DNA from: Brevibacterium sp. HMSC07C04
Lineage (GTDB): Bacteria > Actinomycetota > Actinomycetes > Actinomycetales > Brevibacteriaceae
Assembly: GCF_001815905.1 (NCBI RefSeq)
Contig: NZ_KV823250.1
Coordinates: forward strand, 72,053-136,052
DNA length: 64,000 bases
Direction of reading: 5' to 3'
Notes under the pieces: model-generated
Told to the model about the DNA's origin: nothing
Database searches by the model: none
Seen by the model: the letters and a program-made list of their open reading frames with translations, nothing else
Made by a program: the position numbers and the translations under genes
Part shown: piece after piece, positions 34,361-43,134 of the stretch
Numbering within the stretch: the first letter of the stretch is position 1
Layout of the letters: each line of letters begins with the position of its first letter

Positions 34361-35269
34361 ATGATTCGGGCCACCGCTCACGGCAAAGTCAACGCCATGC
34401 TCGGCGTCGGCGAACCAGGCGATGACGGCTATCACGACCTCGTCACCGTCTTCCACGCCCTCAACGTGCGCGAAACCATCGCACTGACAGAAGCTGACGA
34501 CCCCGCCAACCCGAAGGTGACGGTGGCTGGCCCCTACGCATCGTCATCCATTCCCTGTGACGAGCGGAACCTGGCCCGAAAAGCAGTGAACGCGCTCGCC
34601 CGGGCGACGGACACCCACATTGCGGTTGACATCGCAATCGACAAGAACGTGCCGGTCGCAGGTGGAATGGGAGGCGGTTCTGCCGATGCCGCAGCAGCGC
34701 TTGTCGCCTATGCGGCGCGCATCGGCCTGGACGATCCACAGCTGCTTCATGACACCGCGGCAGCACTCGGGGCGGACGTGCCCTTTGCGCTCCTGGGCGG
34801 GACGGCTATCGGCACCGGCCGCGGCGATGAGCTCGCCACCGTCATGTCTGATGCGCAGTTTCACTGGGTGCTGGCAACATCGGCGAGCGAACTGTCAACA
34901 CCGCAGGTCTACGGTCGGCTGGACCAGATGCGAGCCGAGGGCCGCGCACCGGGCCCGACGGTCGATGCTGGGGAGGCTGTTGCAGCGTTTGTCGCCGGTG
35001 ACCCGCACCGGTTGGCTGATGCTCTGCACAACGACCTCGAAGCCGCCGCCTGCGACATGCTGCCCCAACTGCGCGAGGTGCTGAGAACCGGACGTGAAGC
35101 TGAAGCCCTCGGAGGGCTCGTGTCCGGTTCCGGGCCGACTGTTGCCTTCCTCGCCGAAGATGCCACTCACGCCCTTGACCTCGCTGTCATTCTCGAAGCC
35201 AGCACGTCCGTGCGCAATGTCGTGCGCACAACGGGACCCGCCCCGGGAGCTCACCTCGTTGAGGACTGA
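34361..35269 (+). CDS. ispE: 4-diphosphocytidyl-2-C-methyl-D-erythritol kinase
   Basis: 302 residues from the ATG 4 nt after GAGGAG. It is the ATP-dependent kinase of the MEP isoprenoid pathway. The start RATAHGKVNAMLGVGEPGDDGYHDLVTVF carries the conserved Lys9 and the H-D-L motif. The GHMP ATP loop VPVAGGMGGGSADAAAALVAY includes the catalytic Asp, and the C-terminal GLVSGSGPTVAFLAE is the third GHMP motif. The longer open frame upstream overlaps ksgA and is not coding. Its presence shows the organism uses the MEP pathway. Confidence 0.96.
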   Translation: MIRATAHGKVNAMLGVGEPGDDGYHDLVTVFHALNVRETIALTEADDPANPKVTVAGPYASSSIPCDERNLARKAVNALARATDTHIAVDIAIDKNVPVAGGMGGGSADAAAALVAYAARIGLDDPQLLHDTAAALGADVPFALLGGTAIGTGRGDELATVMSDAQFHWVLATSASELSTPQVYGRLDQMRAEGRAPGPTVDAGEAVAAFVAGDPHRLADALHNDLEAAACDMLPQLREVLRTGREAEALGGLVSGSGPTVAFLAEDATHALDLAVILEASTSVRNVVRTTGPAPGAHLVED

Positions 35270-35363
35270 TTCCCGTGGCTGTTCGGAGCCTCTGACCCTG
35301 GCAATGGGTGCCGGCATTGCGCTCATCTGCACCGGTGTGCTCCTGGTGGAGCTGGGCGCGTGA
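35259..35363 (+). CDS. Possible small single-helix membrane peptide
   Basis: A short frame of up to 34 codons starts at a TTG overlapping the ispE end (a shorter version starts at the ATG at 35304). It ends with the hydrophobic stretch LTLAMGAGIALICTGVLLVELGA. It lies in the same orientation between ispE and the ABC-F gene, a spot where small membrane proteins can occur in related bacteria. The ribosome site is unconvincing, so this is tentative. Confidence 0.3.
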   Translation: MRTDSRGCSEPLTLAMGAGIALICTGVLLVELGA

Positions 35364-35427
35364 ACGACCAATAGACTGAGACGGCGGCTGAAGAGCCTCA
35401 GCCGACTGACTGCAGGAAGGACGCACC

Positions 35428-37236
35428 GTGGCACATCTGATCGGAGCCGAAGACATTTCGCTGGACTATCCCACGAAGACCGTCTTCGATTCGCTCACCA
35501 TCGGTGTCCACGAAGGCGACAGGATCGGCATCGTCGGCCGCAACGGCGACGGCAAATCGACGCTGATGGCACTGCTGACCGGGCAGATGGAGCCCGATTC
35601 TGGCCGCGTGACCCAGCGCGGTGGGCTGCGCGTGGGAGTTCTCACCCAGACTGACAGCCTCAACCCCGATGACACCGTCGGCATCGCAATTGTCGGTAAC
35701 CGCCCCGAATACGAATGGGCTTCCGACGCTCGGATCCGCGACATCATTGCGGGTCTTGTGGGCGATCTCGACTGGGACCGCCAGATTTCCGCACTTTCAG
35801 GCGGGCAGCGCAGGCGCGTGGCACTCGCCGCCCTGCTGGTGGACGACTGGGATGTGCTCGCACTCGACGAACCGACCAACCATCTGGATGTTGAGGGCAT
35901 TGCCTGGCTGGCCGGCCACCTGAACAAGCGCTGGCCCAAAAACACGGGGGGACTCTTGGTCGTCACCCACGACAGGTGGTTCCTCGACGAGGTCAGCACC
36001 GACACGTGGGAAGTTCACGACGGCACGGTCGACCAGTTTGAGGGCGGATACGCGGCCTATGTCCTGCAGAGGGTCGAACGCGACCGCCTGGCCGCGGCAG
36101 CAGAGGCCAAGCGCCAAAACCTCATGCGCAAAGAGCTCGCCTGGCTGCGCCGAGGCGCCCCCGCCCGCACATCCAAGCCGAAGTTCCGCGTGGAAGCGGC
36201 CAATCAGCTCATTGCCGATGTTCCGCCGGTACGCGACTCGCTTGAACTCAAACGGCTGGCGGTGTCGCGCCTGGGCAAAGACGTCGTCGATCTCGAAGAT
36301 GTGGCCTTTGCCTACCCGGACGGCTATGTGCTCACGGGTGTCACGTGGCGGATCGCCCCCGGTGAGCGCACCGGAATCCTCGGCCGCAACGGGTCGGGAA
36401 AATCGACGCTGCTGGGGCTGATCGCCGGCAGCCTGCAGCCGACCGACGGGCGGATCAAACGCGGCAAGACCGTCAAACTGGGGGTGCTCGACCAGCAGTT
36501 TTCCCAGCTTGCCGACATCGGCCGCGACCGTGTGCGCGAAGTTCTCGCCCGCACCAAAACGAGCTTTGAAATCGACGGCAAAGACCACACCCCGGCGCAG
36601 CTTCTGGAACGGCTGGGCTTTCAGCGCGAACATCTCTCGGCCTATGTCGAAGACCTCTCCGGCGGGCAGAAGAAGCGCCTTCAGCTGCTGTTGCTGCTGC
36701 TGGACGAACCCAATGTCATCCTGTTGGACGAACCGACCAACGACGTTGACGCTGACATGCTCGCCGCCATGGAAGACCTCATGGACTCCTGGCCGGGCAC
36801 ACTCATCGTCGTATCCCACGACCGCTACCTCATTGAGCGCGTCACCGACCAGCAGTACGCAATTCTCGACGGCACGCTGCGCCACGTGCCCGGCGGAATC
36901 GACGAATACCTGAAACTCGCCGCTGAACTTGACGGCGCCGACAGCAGCAGCCGAGGTGCCCGGAACCAAGACAGCGGCACCTCGGCATCCTCTGCTGACA
37001 GCGGACTGACCGGCGCCGAAAGGCACGCCAAGCGCAAAGAGGTCGGCGCGATCGAACGCAGGCTCGACCGGGTCAACGGGGAAATCGAGAAGGTTCTCGA
37101 ACGGCTCGGCGAACACGACCAGACCGACTTCGAGGGACTGCAGGCCCTCGGCGAAGAACTGCGGGGACACCGCGAAGAAGCCGAACAGCTCGAAGAGCGC
37201 TGGCTCGAACTGTCTGATCTGCTCGAAGACAGCTGA
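35428..37236 (+). CDS. ABC-F family ATPase (Uup/EttA-like)
   Basis: 602 residues with two ATPase domains and no membrane segment. The first has GRNGDGKST at residues 37-45, LSGGQRRRVALAALL and LALDEPTNHLD. The second has GRNGSGKST near 320, LSGGQKKRLQLLLLLLDEPN and ILLDEPTNDVD. The linker from about 200 to 260 is Arg-rich (LMRKELAWLRRGAPARTSKPK), as in ABC-F proteins. The C-terminal 75 residues form a charged coiled coil, as in Uup. ABC-F proteins act on the ribosome or, for some Uup members, affect DNA and ribosome maturation. The exact subclass is uncertain; it need not be a resistance gene. Confidence 0.92.
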   Translation: MAHLIGAEDISLDYPTKTVFDSLTIGVHEGDRIGIVGRNGDGKSTLMALLTGQMEPDSGRVTQRGGLRVGVLTQTDSLNPDDTVGIAIVGNRPEYEWASDARIRDIIAGLVGDLDWDRQISALSGGQRRRVALAALLVDDWDVLALDEPTNHLDVEGIAWLAGHLNKRWPKNTGGLLVVTHDRWFLDEVSTDTWEVHDGTVDQFEGGYAAYVLQRVERDRLAAAAEAKRQNLMRKELAWLRRGAPARTSKPKFRVEAANQLIADVPPVRDSLELKRLAVSRLGKDVVDLEDVAFAYPDGYVLTGVTWRIAPGERTGILGRNGSGKSTLLGLIAGSLQPTDGRIKRGKTVKLGVLDQQFSQLADIGRDRVREVLARTKTSFEIDGKDHTPAQLLERLGFQREHLSAYVEDLSGGQKKRLQLLLLLLDEPNVILLDEPTNDVDADMLAAMEDLMDSWPGTLIVVSHDRYLIERVTDQQYAILDGTLRHVPGGIDEYLKLAAELDGADSSSRGARNQDSGTSASSADSGLTGAERHAKRKEVGAIERRLDRVNGEIEKVLERLGEHDQTDFEGLQALGEELRGHREEAEQLEERWLELSDLLEDS

Positions 37237-37250
37237 CTGCGCCAGCGGCC

Positions 37251-37278
37251 ACGACCCCGCCCCCAGTGCGGGGGTCGT
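37251..37278 (+). terminator. Probable terminator after the ABC-F gene
   Basis: ACGACCCC (37251-37258) pairs with GGGGTCGT (37271-37278); the stem extends by two pairs across a bulged G. It lies 14 nt after the stop. No T-run follows, so termination strength is uncertain. Confidence 0.5.
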
Positions 37279-37347
37279 CCGAAAGTATGACTCCGGTTCA
37301 GCCGAAGAACCGATGGGATCACCCCGTGTTTTCGGTGAACTGGAAGC

Positions 37348-39396
37348 ATGGAACGACACGGTTTTGCAGACAGAATCACCTCCAAGCGGGGGTCATGGTT
37401 CACACTCATCATCGGGCTAGTGGTGATGGGGGTGCTGTTCGGAGTTTTCGGTTCGGCGAAAGCGCCCGAAGCCAGCGAACAGGCCCCTGCCGCATCCGAA
37501 TCACAGAGGGCGCAGGCGCTGCTGGACGAATTTCCCGGCGCGGACGAACAGTCCGTGCTGATCGTCGCCACCGCGCGTGACGGCGGAAAGATCGCAGACG
37601 GCCAGAAGACCGAACTGAAAGACCTCGCTGAGGCGCTGAGCAGAACCGCTTCAGCATCGCTCGGTGAGGCATCCGAGCCTATTCTCAGTGAGGACGGTCG
37701 CGCCGCGGTCGTCCTCGCCCCTATCCAGGCGGGCGAATCCAACACCGCCAATGCCGAAGTCATCGGCGAGCTGCGCGAGGCCGTCGCTGAGCACGGCCCG
37801 GCCGATCTGAAGCTGGAAGTCACGGGCGGGCCTGCCCTCGGTGCGGACGTCGCCGCCGCGTTTGACGGGGCGGACTTCACTCTGCTGGCGGTGACGATCG
37901 CGATTGTCGCCGTCCTGCTGATCGTCACCTACCGCTCGCCGATTCTGTGGCTGGGGCCGCTGCTTGCCGTCGGCCTGGCAGATGGTCTCGCGGGCCGCCT
38001 GACAGCAGCGGCTGGCCAAGCGTGGAATCTGCAGTTCGATGCCGGAATCATCAGCGTGCTCGTATTCGGCGCGGGCACCAACTATGCGCTTCTGCTCATT
38101 TCGCGCTACCGCGAGGAACTGCTGCGCCAGGCCGACCACCGGGCGGCGCTTGCGGCTGCGTGGCGGCACACGGTCGGTGCGATTGTCGCCTCAAATCTCA
38201 CGGTTGTGCTGTCTCTGCTGACACTCGTGCTGGCCGTCATTCCCGGTACGCACGGCCTGGGAGTCACCTCGGCTATCGGCCTGCTGACCGCACTGGCTGC
38301 TGTTCTTCTTGTGCTGCCTCCGATGCTCGCGATAGTCGGACGAGGCGCCTTCTGGCCCTCGATTCCACGCTGCGGTGCCGCTGCGGGCCGGGGTGGGGTG
38401 TGGCATCGCGTGGCGACTTCCGTTGCCCGCCGGCCTCTTGTGTCAGCAGGTGCGGGCATCGCCGCGCTGGCCGTTATGGCATCGGGGCTGTTCGGTGTGA
38501 AGGTCGGCCTTGACCAGCTGGATCGGTTCCGGGTGCAGTCGGAGTCGGCAGCCGGTCTGGAAACCCTGTCGCAGCATTTCCCTCCCGGTGAGGCCCAGCC
38601 GATCCTCATTGTCGCGAACGAAGACAAGGCTGATGACGTCGTGGCGGCGGTGGAAGACCGCGAAGGCGTTGTCCGTGCCGGTGAAATCGACACGCATAAC
38701 GGATTGTCGAAGATCATGGTGACAAGCGGCTACAGCCCGAGCACGGACAAGAGTCTGGCGCAGATCGATGAGCTGCGCGACGCCGTCGGTGCGATAAACG
38801 GTGCGGATGCTCTGGTCGGCGGGCAGGTCGCAGCGGATGTCGATGCGCGCGCGGGCAATGCACAGGACTTCGCGCTCATCGTCCCCCTGATTCTCGGGGT
38901 GACGCTCATCGTGCTCATCTTCGTTGCTCGTTCGGCTGTTGCCCCGGTTGTTCTGCTGGCGATCAATGCGGCCAGTTCGCTTGCCGCGATTGGTGCAGGC
39001 TGGGTTCTCAGCCGCCTGATGTTGGGAAGCGAAGCGCTGGATCTGCAGGTTCCGCTTCTGGCGTTCCTGTTCCTTGTGGCCCTCGGCATTGACTACACGA
39101 TCTTCTTGGTTCACAGGGCCCGCCGCGAGGCCGGTCTGCGCGGAACCGCCGAAGGCATGATCGAAGCCGTCACCCACACCGGCGGGGTCATTACGAGCGC
39201 GGGCATTGTGCTCGCCGCCGTCTTCGCCGCCCTGGGTGTGCTGCCGCTGGTGACCCTGGGGCAGCTGGGCCTGATTGTGGGAATCGGCGTGCTCATCGAC
39301 ACCCTTCTGGTGCGCACTGTCATCGTGCCGGCCGTGTTCACCCTGATCGGCGACAGGGTGTGGTGGCCCAGCAGGCTCCAAACCCCGCACGGATGA
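37348..39396 (+). CDS. MMPL/RND family transporter
   Basis: 682 residues with the duplicated MMPL layout. Transmembrane helix 1 (WFTLIIGLVVMGVLFGVFG) is followed by an extracytoplasmic domain of about 130 residues, then five helices (FTLLAVTIAIVAVLLIVTYRS, through GVTSAIGLLTALAAVLLVLPPML). The same pattern repeats from about residue 365. FGAGTNYALLLISRYREEL and FLVALGIDYTIFLVHRARREA are the matching helix-4 motifs carrying the Asp/Tyr pairs of proton-coupled MMPLs. It likely exports lipids or small hydrophobic molecules. It resembles the YdfJ/MmpL group; the substrate is unknown. A MarR regulator gene lies convergent downstream. Confidence 0.9.
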   Translation: MERHGFADRITSKRGSWFTLIIGLVVMGVLFGVFGSAKAPEASEQAPAASESQRAQALLDEFPGADEQSVLIVATARDGGKIADGQKTELKDLAEALSRTASASLGEASEPILSEDGRAAVVLAPIQAGESNTANAEVIGELREAVAEHGPADLKLEVTGGPALGADVAAAFDGADFTLLAVTIAIVAVLLIVTYRSPILWLGPLLAVGLADGLAGRLTAAAGQAWNLQFDAGIISVLVFGAGTNYALLLISRYREELLRQADHRAALAAAWRHTVGAIVASNLTVVLSLLTLVLAVIPGTHGLGVTSAIGLLTALAAVLLVLPPMLAIVGRGAFWPSIPRCGAAAGRGGVWHRVATSVARRPLVSAGAGIAALAVMASGLFGVKVGLDQLDRFRVQSESAAGLETLSQHFPPGEAQPILIVANEDKADDVVAAVEDREGVVRAGEIDTHNGLSKIMVTSGYSPSTDKSLAQIDELRDAVGAINGADALVGGQVAADVDARAGNAQDFALIVPLILGVTLIVLIFVARSAVAPVVLLAINAASSLAAIGAGWVLSRLMLGSEALDLQVPLLAFLFLVALGIDYTIFLVHRARREAGLRGTAEGMIEAVTHTGGVITSAGIVLAAVFAALGVLPLVTLGQLGLIVGIGVLIDTLLVRTVIVPAVFTLIGDRVWWPSRLQTPHG

Positions 39397-39437
39397 TTAC
39401 GGGGTGCCCGCTGGGCGCAGTGCGAGTTGGCGGAGTG

Positions 39438-39968
39438 TCAGAGGATGCGGTCGCGCAGAGATTCGTAGAGGGACCGGTTGGCGTCTTCGAGCTGCTCTGC
39501 CATGTCGAGAGCCTTTGCCGCTTTTCGCCTGTCTGCAAAGGCCGCGGCGTAGATCTTGCCGACTGCGCCGTAGAAGTTCGTGATGAGCTCCGCGGCGTCC
39601 GCCGTGTAGTTGACGGCGATCCGGCGCTTGTCCGTCATATCGCGTTCGCGCACCAGCAGGCCGCGGGAGACCAGACGCTCAAGAATAGAGGTCAGGGTAG
39701 AAGCCGACAGGGCCACGCGTTCGCTGATGTAGCCGGGGGTGATGGTCGTGTGCTGGTCTGTCGCGTAGACGATCTCAGTCAGGACGGTGAAATCGACAAG
39801 ATTGAGACCGTGACGGCGGGCGAAGTGTGCTTGCGCGGTGCGAATGAGGTTGGTCTGCGCCATATTGGCATGGACCAAGCGCGCAAGCTCCGCGTTGAAT
39901 TCAGTGTCCGACGGAAAATGCTGTTTGCCAGCGGTGTCGAACAGGCGGTTAAGGGAATCCGGAAGCAT
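39438..39968 (-). CDS. MarR-family transcriptional regulator
   Basis: 176 residues from the ATG at 39968; an ATG three codons earlier (39977) is in frame. I prefer 39968 because a minus-strand TAGGAT (plus 39976-39981) ends 7 nt before it. The winged helix lies at about 75-140: ITPGYISERVALSASTLTSILERLVSRGLLVRERDMTDKRRIAVNYT, with the recognition helix at SASTLTSILERL and the wing at RERDMTDKRR. Such proteins repress efflux or stress genes and release DNA on ligand binding. The convergent MMPL transporter is a possible but unproven target. Confidence 0.88.
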   Translation of the reverse strand: MLPDSLNRLFDTAGKQHFPSDTEFNAELARLVHANMAQTNLIRTAQAHFARRHGLNLVDFTVLTEIVYATDQHTTITPGYISERVALSASTLTSILERLVSRGLLVRERDMTDKRRIAVNYTADAAELITNFYGAVGKIYAAAFADRRKAAKALDMAEQLEDANRSLYESLRDRIL

Positions 39969-39981
39969 GGCGTTCATCCTA

Positions 39982-40350
39982 ATTGGGAAAATCCGACCGC
40001 GCCTCTGGCGATGTCCGCGCTTTGGGATCAAGCAGCCCCATTTATGGACAGGGGCAACGCGAACGCCGAGACTGCAGGGAATCAGGCTCCGAAATGCGAG
40101 ACGCGGACGTGTCTAAGTTCACGCGAGCGCGAAGCCTGCGATGCCCGCCATTCTGGGCAAGCGGACCGAAGCGAACACGGCGGGCAGGGCTCTGTGATCC
40201 CCCTCATGAAATCCTGGGTGTTCTTCCAGTATTCTTGGAGTCGTAATATCACTGCACGCACTGCGCGCGGGCTGTTCAGACAGCTGTGCTCATAGGCACC
40301 CACAGTCTCGACGGTCCTCCCATTCGGTGCGTCTTTCTAAGGAAGTGACT
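39982..40350. promoter_or_regulatory. Divergent spacer with the bmpA promoter and leader
   Basis: This 370-nt gap separates the MarR gene (minus) from bmpA (plus). A likely bmpA -10, TAATAT, lies at 40244-40249 with a weak -35 (TTCTTC at 40221-40226), giving a leader of about 95 nt that ends in AAGGAA (40339-40344). The leader contains a short hairpin, GCTGT-TCAG-ACAGC. The rest (39982-40220) shows no credible gene. Confidence 0.45.
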
Positions 40351-41433
40351 GTGAAGCGCAAGTTTCTCGCTCCTGCCGTCGCCGTCTTTGCGACCGCAGC
40401 TCTCGCTCTTTCCGCCTGCGGTGAAGCCCCGGAGGGCGGCGCCGATGCCAAGAAGTCTGACTTCAAGGCCTGCATCATCTCTGACGAAGGCGGTTGGGAT
40501 GACAAGTCGTTCAACCAGTCGTCAAAGGACGGCTTCGACCGCGCCGTGAAGGACTTCGGCCTGCAGGAGGCAGTCGCCGAATCCAAGGACAAGTCGGACT
40601 ACTCGCAGAACGTCGACACCATGGTGCAGAACGGCTGCAGCATCATCTACGGCGTGGGCTTCAACCTCGCCGCTGAACTCGGCAAGTCCGCCAAGCAGAA
40701 CAGCGACATCGAATACGCGCTCGTCGACTCCTACTTCTCTGACGAAAACGGCGAAACCGTCGAGTACGACAACGCCAAGCCGCTGGTGTTCAACACCGCT
40801 GAAGCCGCATACCTTGCAGGCTACGTTGCCGCAGGCACCACCAAGAGCGGCAAAGTCGCCACCTTCGGCGGCATGCAGATTCCGTCCGTGTCTATCTTCA
40901 TGGACGGCTTTGCCGACGGTGTGGACCGCTACAACAAGGACCACGACGGCAAGGTCGAACTGCTCGGCTGGGACAAAGCCAAGCAGAAGGGCTCCTTCGT
41001 CGGAAACTTCTCCGACCAGGGTCAGGGTCAGGCTCTGACAGACCAGTTCATTTCGCAGGGTGCTGACATCGTGATGCCCGTTGCAGGGCCGGTGGGCCTC
41101 GGTGCGGCTGAATCGGCTAAGAAGCACGGCGATGTTTCGCTCGTGTGGGTTGACGCTGACGGCTACGAAACCACCGAGTACGGCGACCTCATGCTGACCT
41201 CGGTGCTCAAGGAGATGTCCAACGCCGTCTACGACAGCGCCAAGGAAGCTTCGGAAGACAACTTCACCGGTGAGCCCTACATCGGCGATCTGAAGAACGA
41301 AGGCGTGTCGATCGCTCCGTTCCACGACTTCGAAGACAAGGTCTCCGACGACGTCAAGGACGGCGTCGAAAAGATCAAGCAGGAGATCATCGACGGCAAG
41401 ACCAAGGTCGAAACCGAGAACGCTCCTAAGTGA
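40351..41433 (+). CDS. bmpA: BMP-family nucleoside-binding lipoprotein
   Basis: 360 residues from the GTG at 40351 after AAGGAA. The signal peptide ends ALALSAC (Cys23, lipidated). The mature part shows the BMP/PnrA pattern: ACIISDEGGWDDKSFNQSSKDGFDRA, CSIIYGVGFNLAAEL, ALVDS.F, AAYLAGYVAA and VATFGGMQIPSVSIFMDGFADGV. PnrA-type proteins bind purine and pyrimidine nucleosides, and the adjacent nupABC, cdd and deo genes support the same role. An intercistronic hairpin at 41472-41528 separates it from nupA and could let it be made in excess over the membrane components. Confidence 0.92.
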   Translation: MKRKFLAPAVAVFATAALALSACGEAPEGGADAKKSDFKACIISDEGGWDDKSFNQSSKDGFDRAVKDFGLQEAVAESKDKSDYSQNVDTMVQNGCSIIYGVGFNLAAELGKSAKQNSDIEYALVDSYFSDENGETVEYDNAKPLVFNTAEAAYLAGYVAAGTTKSGKVATFGGMQIPSVSIFMDGFADGVDRYNKDHDGKVELLGWDKAKQKGSFVGNFSDQGQGQALTDQFISQGADIVMPVAGPVGLGAAESAKKHGDVSLVWVDADGYETTEYGDLMLTSVLKEMSNAVYDSAKEASEDNFTGEPYIGDLKNEGVSIAPFHDFEDKVSDDVKDGVEKIKQEIIDGKTKVETENAPK

Positions 41434-41471
41434 CCCCGCGCTGAACGCGCAGGTCTCTGAAACGAGACGCC

Positions 41472-41528
41472 GGTCCCGGCATGGAAGAGCGACTGTCCTC
41501 ATGCAGTTAGAATCTTCCTGCCGGGACC
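41472..41528 (+). other. Intercistronic hairpin between bmpA and nupA
   Basis: Arms 41472-41487 (GGTCCCGGCATGGAAG) and 41514-41528 (CTTCCTGCCGGGACC) pair over 15 bp with a single bulged T, enclosing a 26-nt loop. A TAGAAT -10-like hexamer (41508-41513) falls in the loop. It could be a partial terminator, an mRNA-stabilising structure or part of a second promoter. Confidence 0.6.
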
Positions 41529-41559
41529 GCGCCTGTCCACATGTATTGAGGAGTAATCA

Positions 41560-43134
41560 GTGAAACTCACCCTCGAGGGAATCACGAAGAAGTTCGGTGA
41601 ATTCACCGCAAACGATTCGATTGACCTCGTCGTCGAACCAGGCGAAATCCATGCGCTCCTGGGGGAGAACGGTGCAGGAAAATCAACTCTCATGAACGTC
41701 CTCTACGGACTGTATGAGCCCACCGCCGGCCGTATCCTCATTGACGACGAACCCGTGTCTTTTTCGGGTCCGGGTGACGCTGTTGCGGCAGGCATCGGCA
41801 TGGTGCACCAGCACTTCATGCTCATTCCCGTGTTCACGGTCGCAGAATCTGTGGCCCTGGGCTATGAGCCCACCAAATCGCTCGGCCTTTTGGATCTCAA
41901 GCAGGCTCGGGAGAAAGTCAAGGAGATCTCAGCCCGCTTCGGCTTCGACATCGACCCCGATGCCTACATTGAAGACCTTCCCGTCGGTGTGCAGCAGCGC
42001 GTCGAGATCATCAAAGCCCTGTCGCGTGATGCTCAGGTGCTCATCCTCGACGAACCGACCGCGGTGCTCACCCCGCACGAAACCGACGAACTCATCGAAA
42101 TCATGCGCCAGCTCAAAGAGCGCGGCACATCGATCGTGTTCATCACCCACAAACTGCGCGAAGTCCGCGCCGTTGCAGACTCCATCACGGTCATCCGCCG
42201 CGGCAAGGTCGTCGGCGAAGTCAGCCCGGAGTCTTCAGAGGCGGAACTCGCCTCGGCCATGGTCGGCCGCGAAGTCAACCTCAAGTCTGACAAGACGCCC
42301 GCCGAACCCGGCGATGTCGCACTCAAGGTCACAGACCTGACGGTGCTCGACAAGAACAACCTGCCGGCGCTCAACCAGGTGTCCCTCGACGTGCGCCGCG
42401 GCGAAATCCTTGCGATCGCAGGCGTTGACGGCAACGGCCAGACAGAACTTGCCGAAGCGATCATCGGTCTGGAGGCCCCGGCTGCCGGAACGATCGAACT
42501 TGACGGCGTGAACCTCGAAGCCTCGTCGATTAAGGCCAGACTCAACAAGGGCATCGGGTTCGTCCCCGAGGACCGCTCAACAGACGGGATCGTGGCAGGG
42601 TTCTCGATTGAAGAGAACATGATCCTCGACTGGTACGACCAGAAGCCCTACGCCAACGGACTGGCGCTGAATCCGTCGGCCATTCGCTCAGCCGCATTGG
42701 AAAAGGTCGAGCAGTTCGACATCCGCTGCGGATCAGTGCAGGACCAAATCTCCACGCTTTCGGGCGGCAACCAGCAGAAAGTTGTTCTGTCGCGCGAAAT
42801 GGGACGCGATCTGCGTCTGCTCGTGGCCAGTCAGCCCACCCGCGGCCTGGACGTCGGATCCATCGAGTTCGTCCACAAGCGGATCATCGAAGAGCGCGAC
42901 AGCGGAACTCCGTGCCTTATCGTCTCAACAGAACTCGACGAAGTGCTCAACCTTGCCGACAGGATCGCCGTGATGTACCGCGGACAGATCATCGGCACCG
43001 TGCCCGGCGGCACATCGCGTGACGTTCTGGGCCTCATGATGGCCGGTGTGCCCGAAGAAGAAGCCAACGCCCGCGTTGCCGACGGTTCGGCCGTGACAGA
43101 GGTCAGCCAGGCAGCCCAGGAGGACATCGTATGA
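41560..43134 (+). CDS. nupA: Nucleoside ABC transporter, ATP-binding protein (double ATPase)
   Basis: 524 residues from a GTG 6 nt after GAGGAG. Two fused ATPase domains as in sugar/nucleoside (RbsA/NupA-like) importers. The first has LLGENGAGKSTLMNVLYG, VHQHFMLIPVFTVAES and LILDEPTAVLTPHE. The second has IAGVDGNGQTELAEAI, a degenerate Walker A as usual for this class, LSGGNQQKVVLSREM and a Walker B replaced by LLVASQPTRGLD. It energises nucleoside import with the two permeases that follow, with an ATGA overlap to the next gene. Confidence 0.93.
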   Translation: MKLTLEGITKKFGEFTANDSIDLVVEPGEIHALLGENGAGKSTLMNVLYGLYEPTAGRILIDDEPVSFSGPGDAVAAGIGMVHQHFMLIPVFTVAESVALGYEPTKSLGLLDLKQAREKVKEISARFGFDIDPDAYIEDLPVGVQQRVEIIKALSRDAQVLILDEPTAVLTPHETDELIEIMRQLKERGTSIVFITHKLREVRAVADSITVIRRGKVVGEVSPESSEAELASAMVGREVNLKSDKTPAEPGDVALKVTDLTVLDKNNLPALNQVSLDVRRGEILAIAGVDGNGQTELAEAIIGLEAPAAGTIELDGVNLEASSIKARLNKGIGFVPEDRSTDGIVAGFSIEENMILDWYDQKPYANGLALNPSAIRSAALEKVEQFDIRCGSVQDQISTLSGGNQQKVVLSREMGRDLRLLVASQPTRGLDVGSIEFVHKRIIEERDSGTPCLIVSTELDEVLNLADRIAVMYRGQIIGTVPGGTSRDVLGLMMAGVPEEEANARVADGSAVTEVSQAAQEDIV

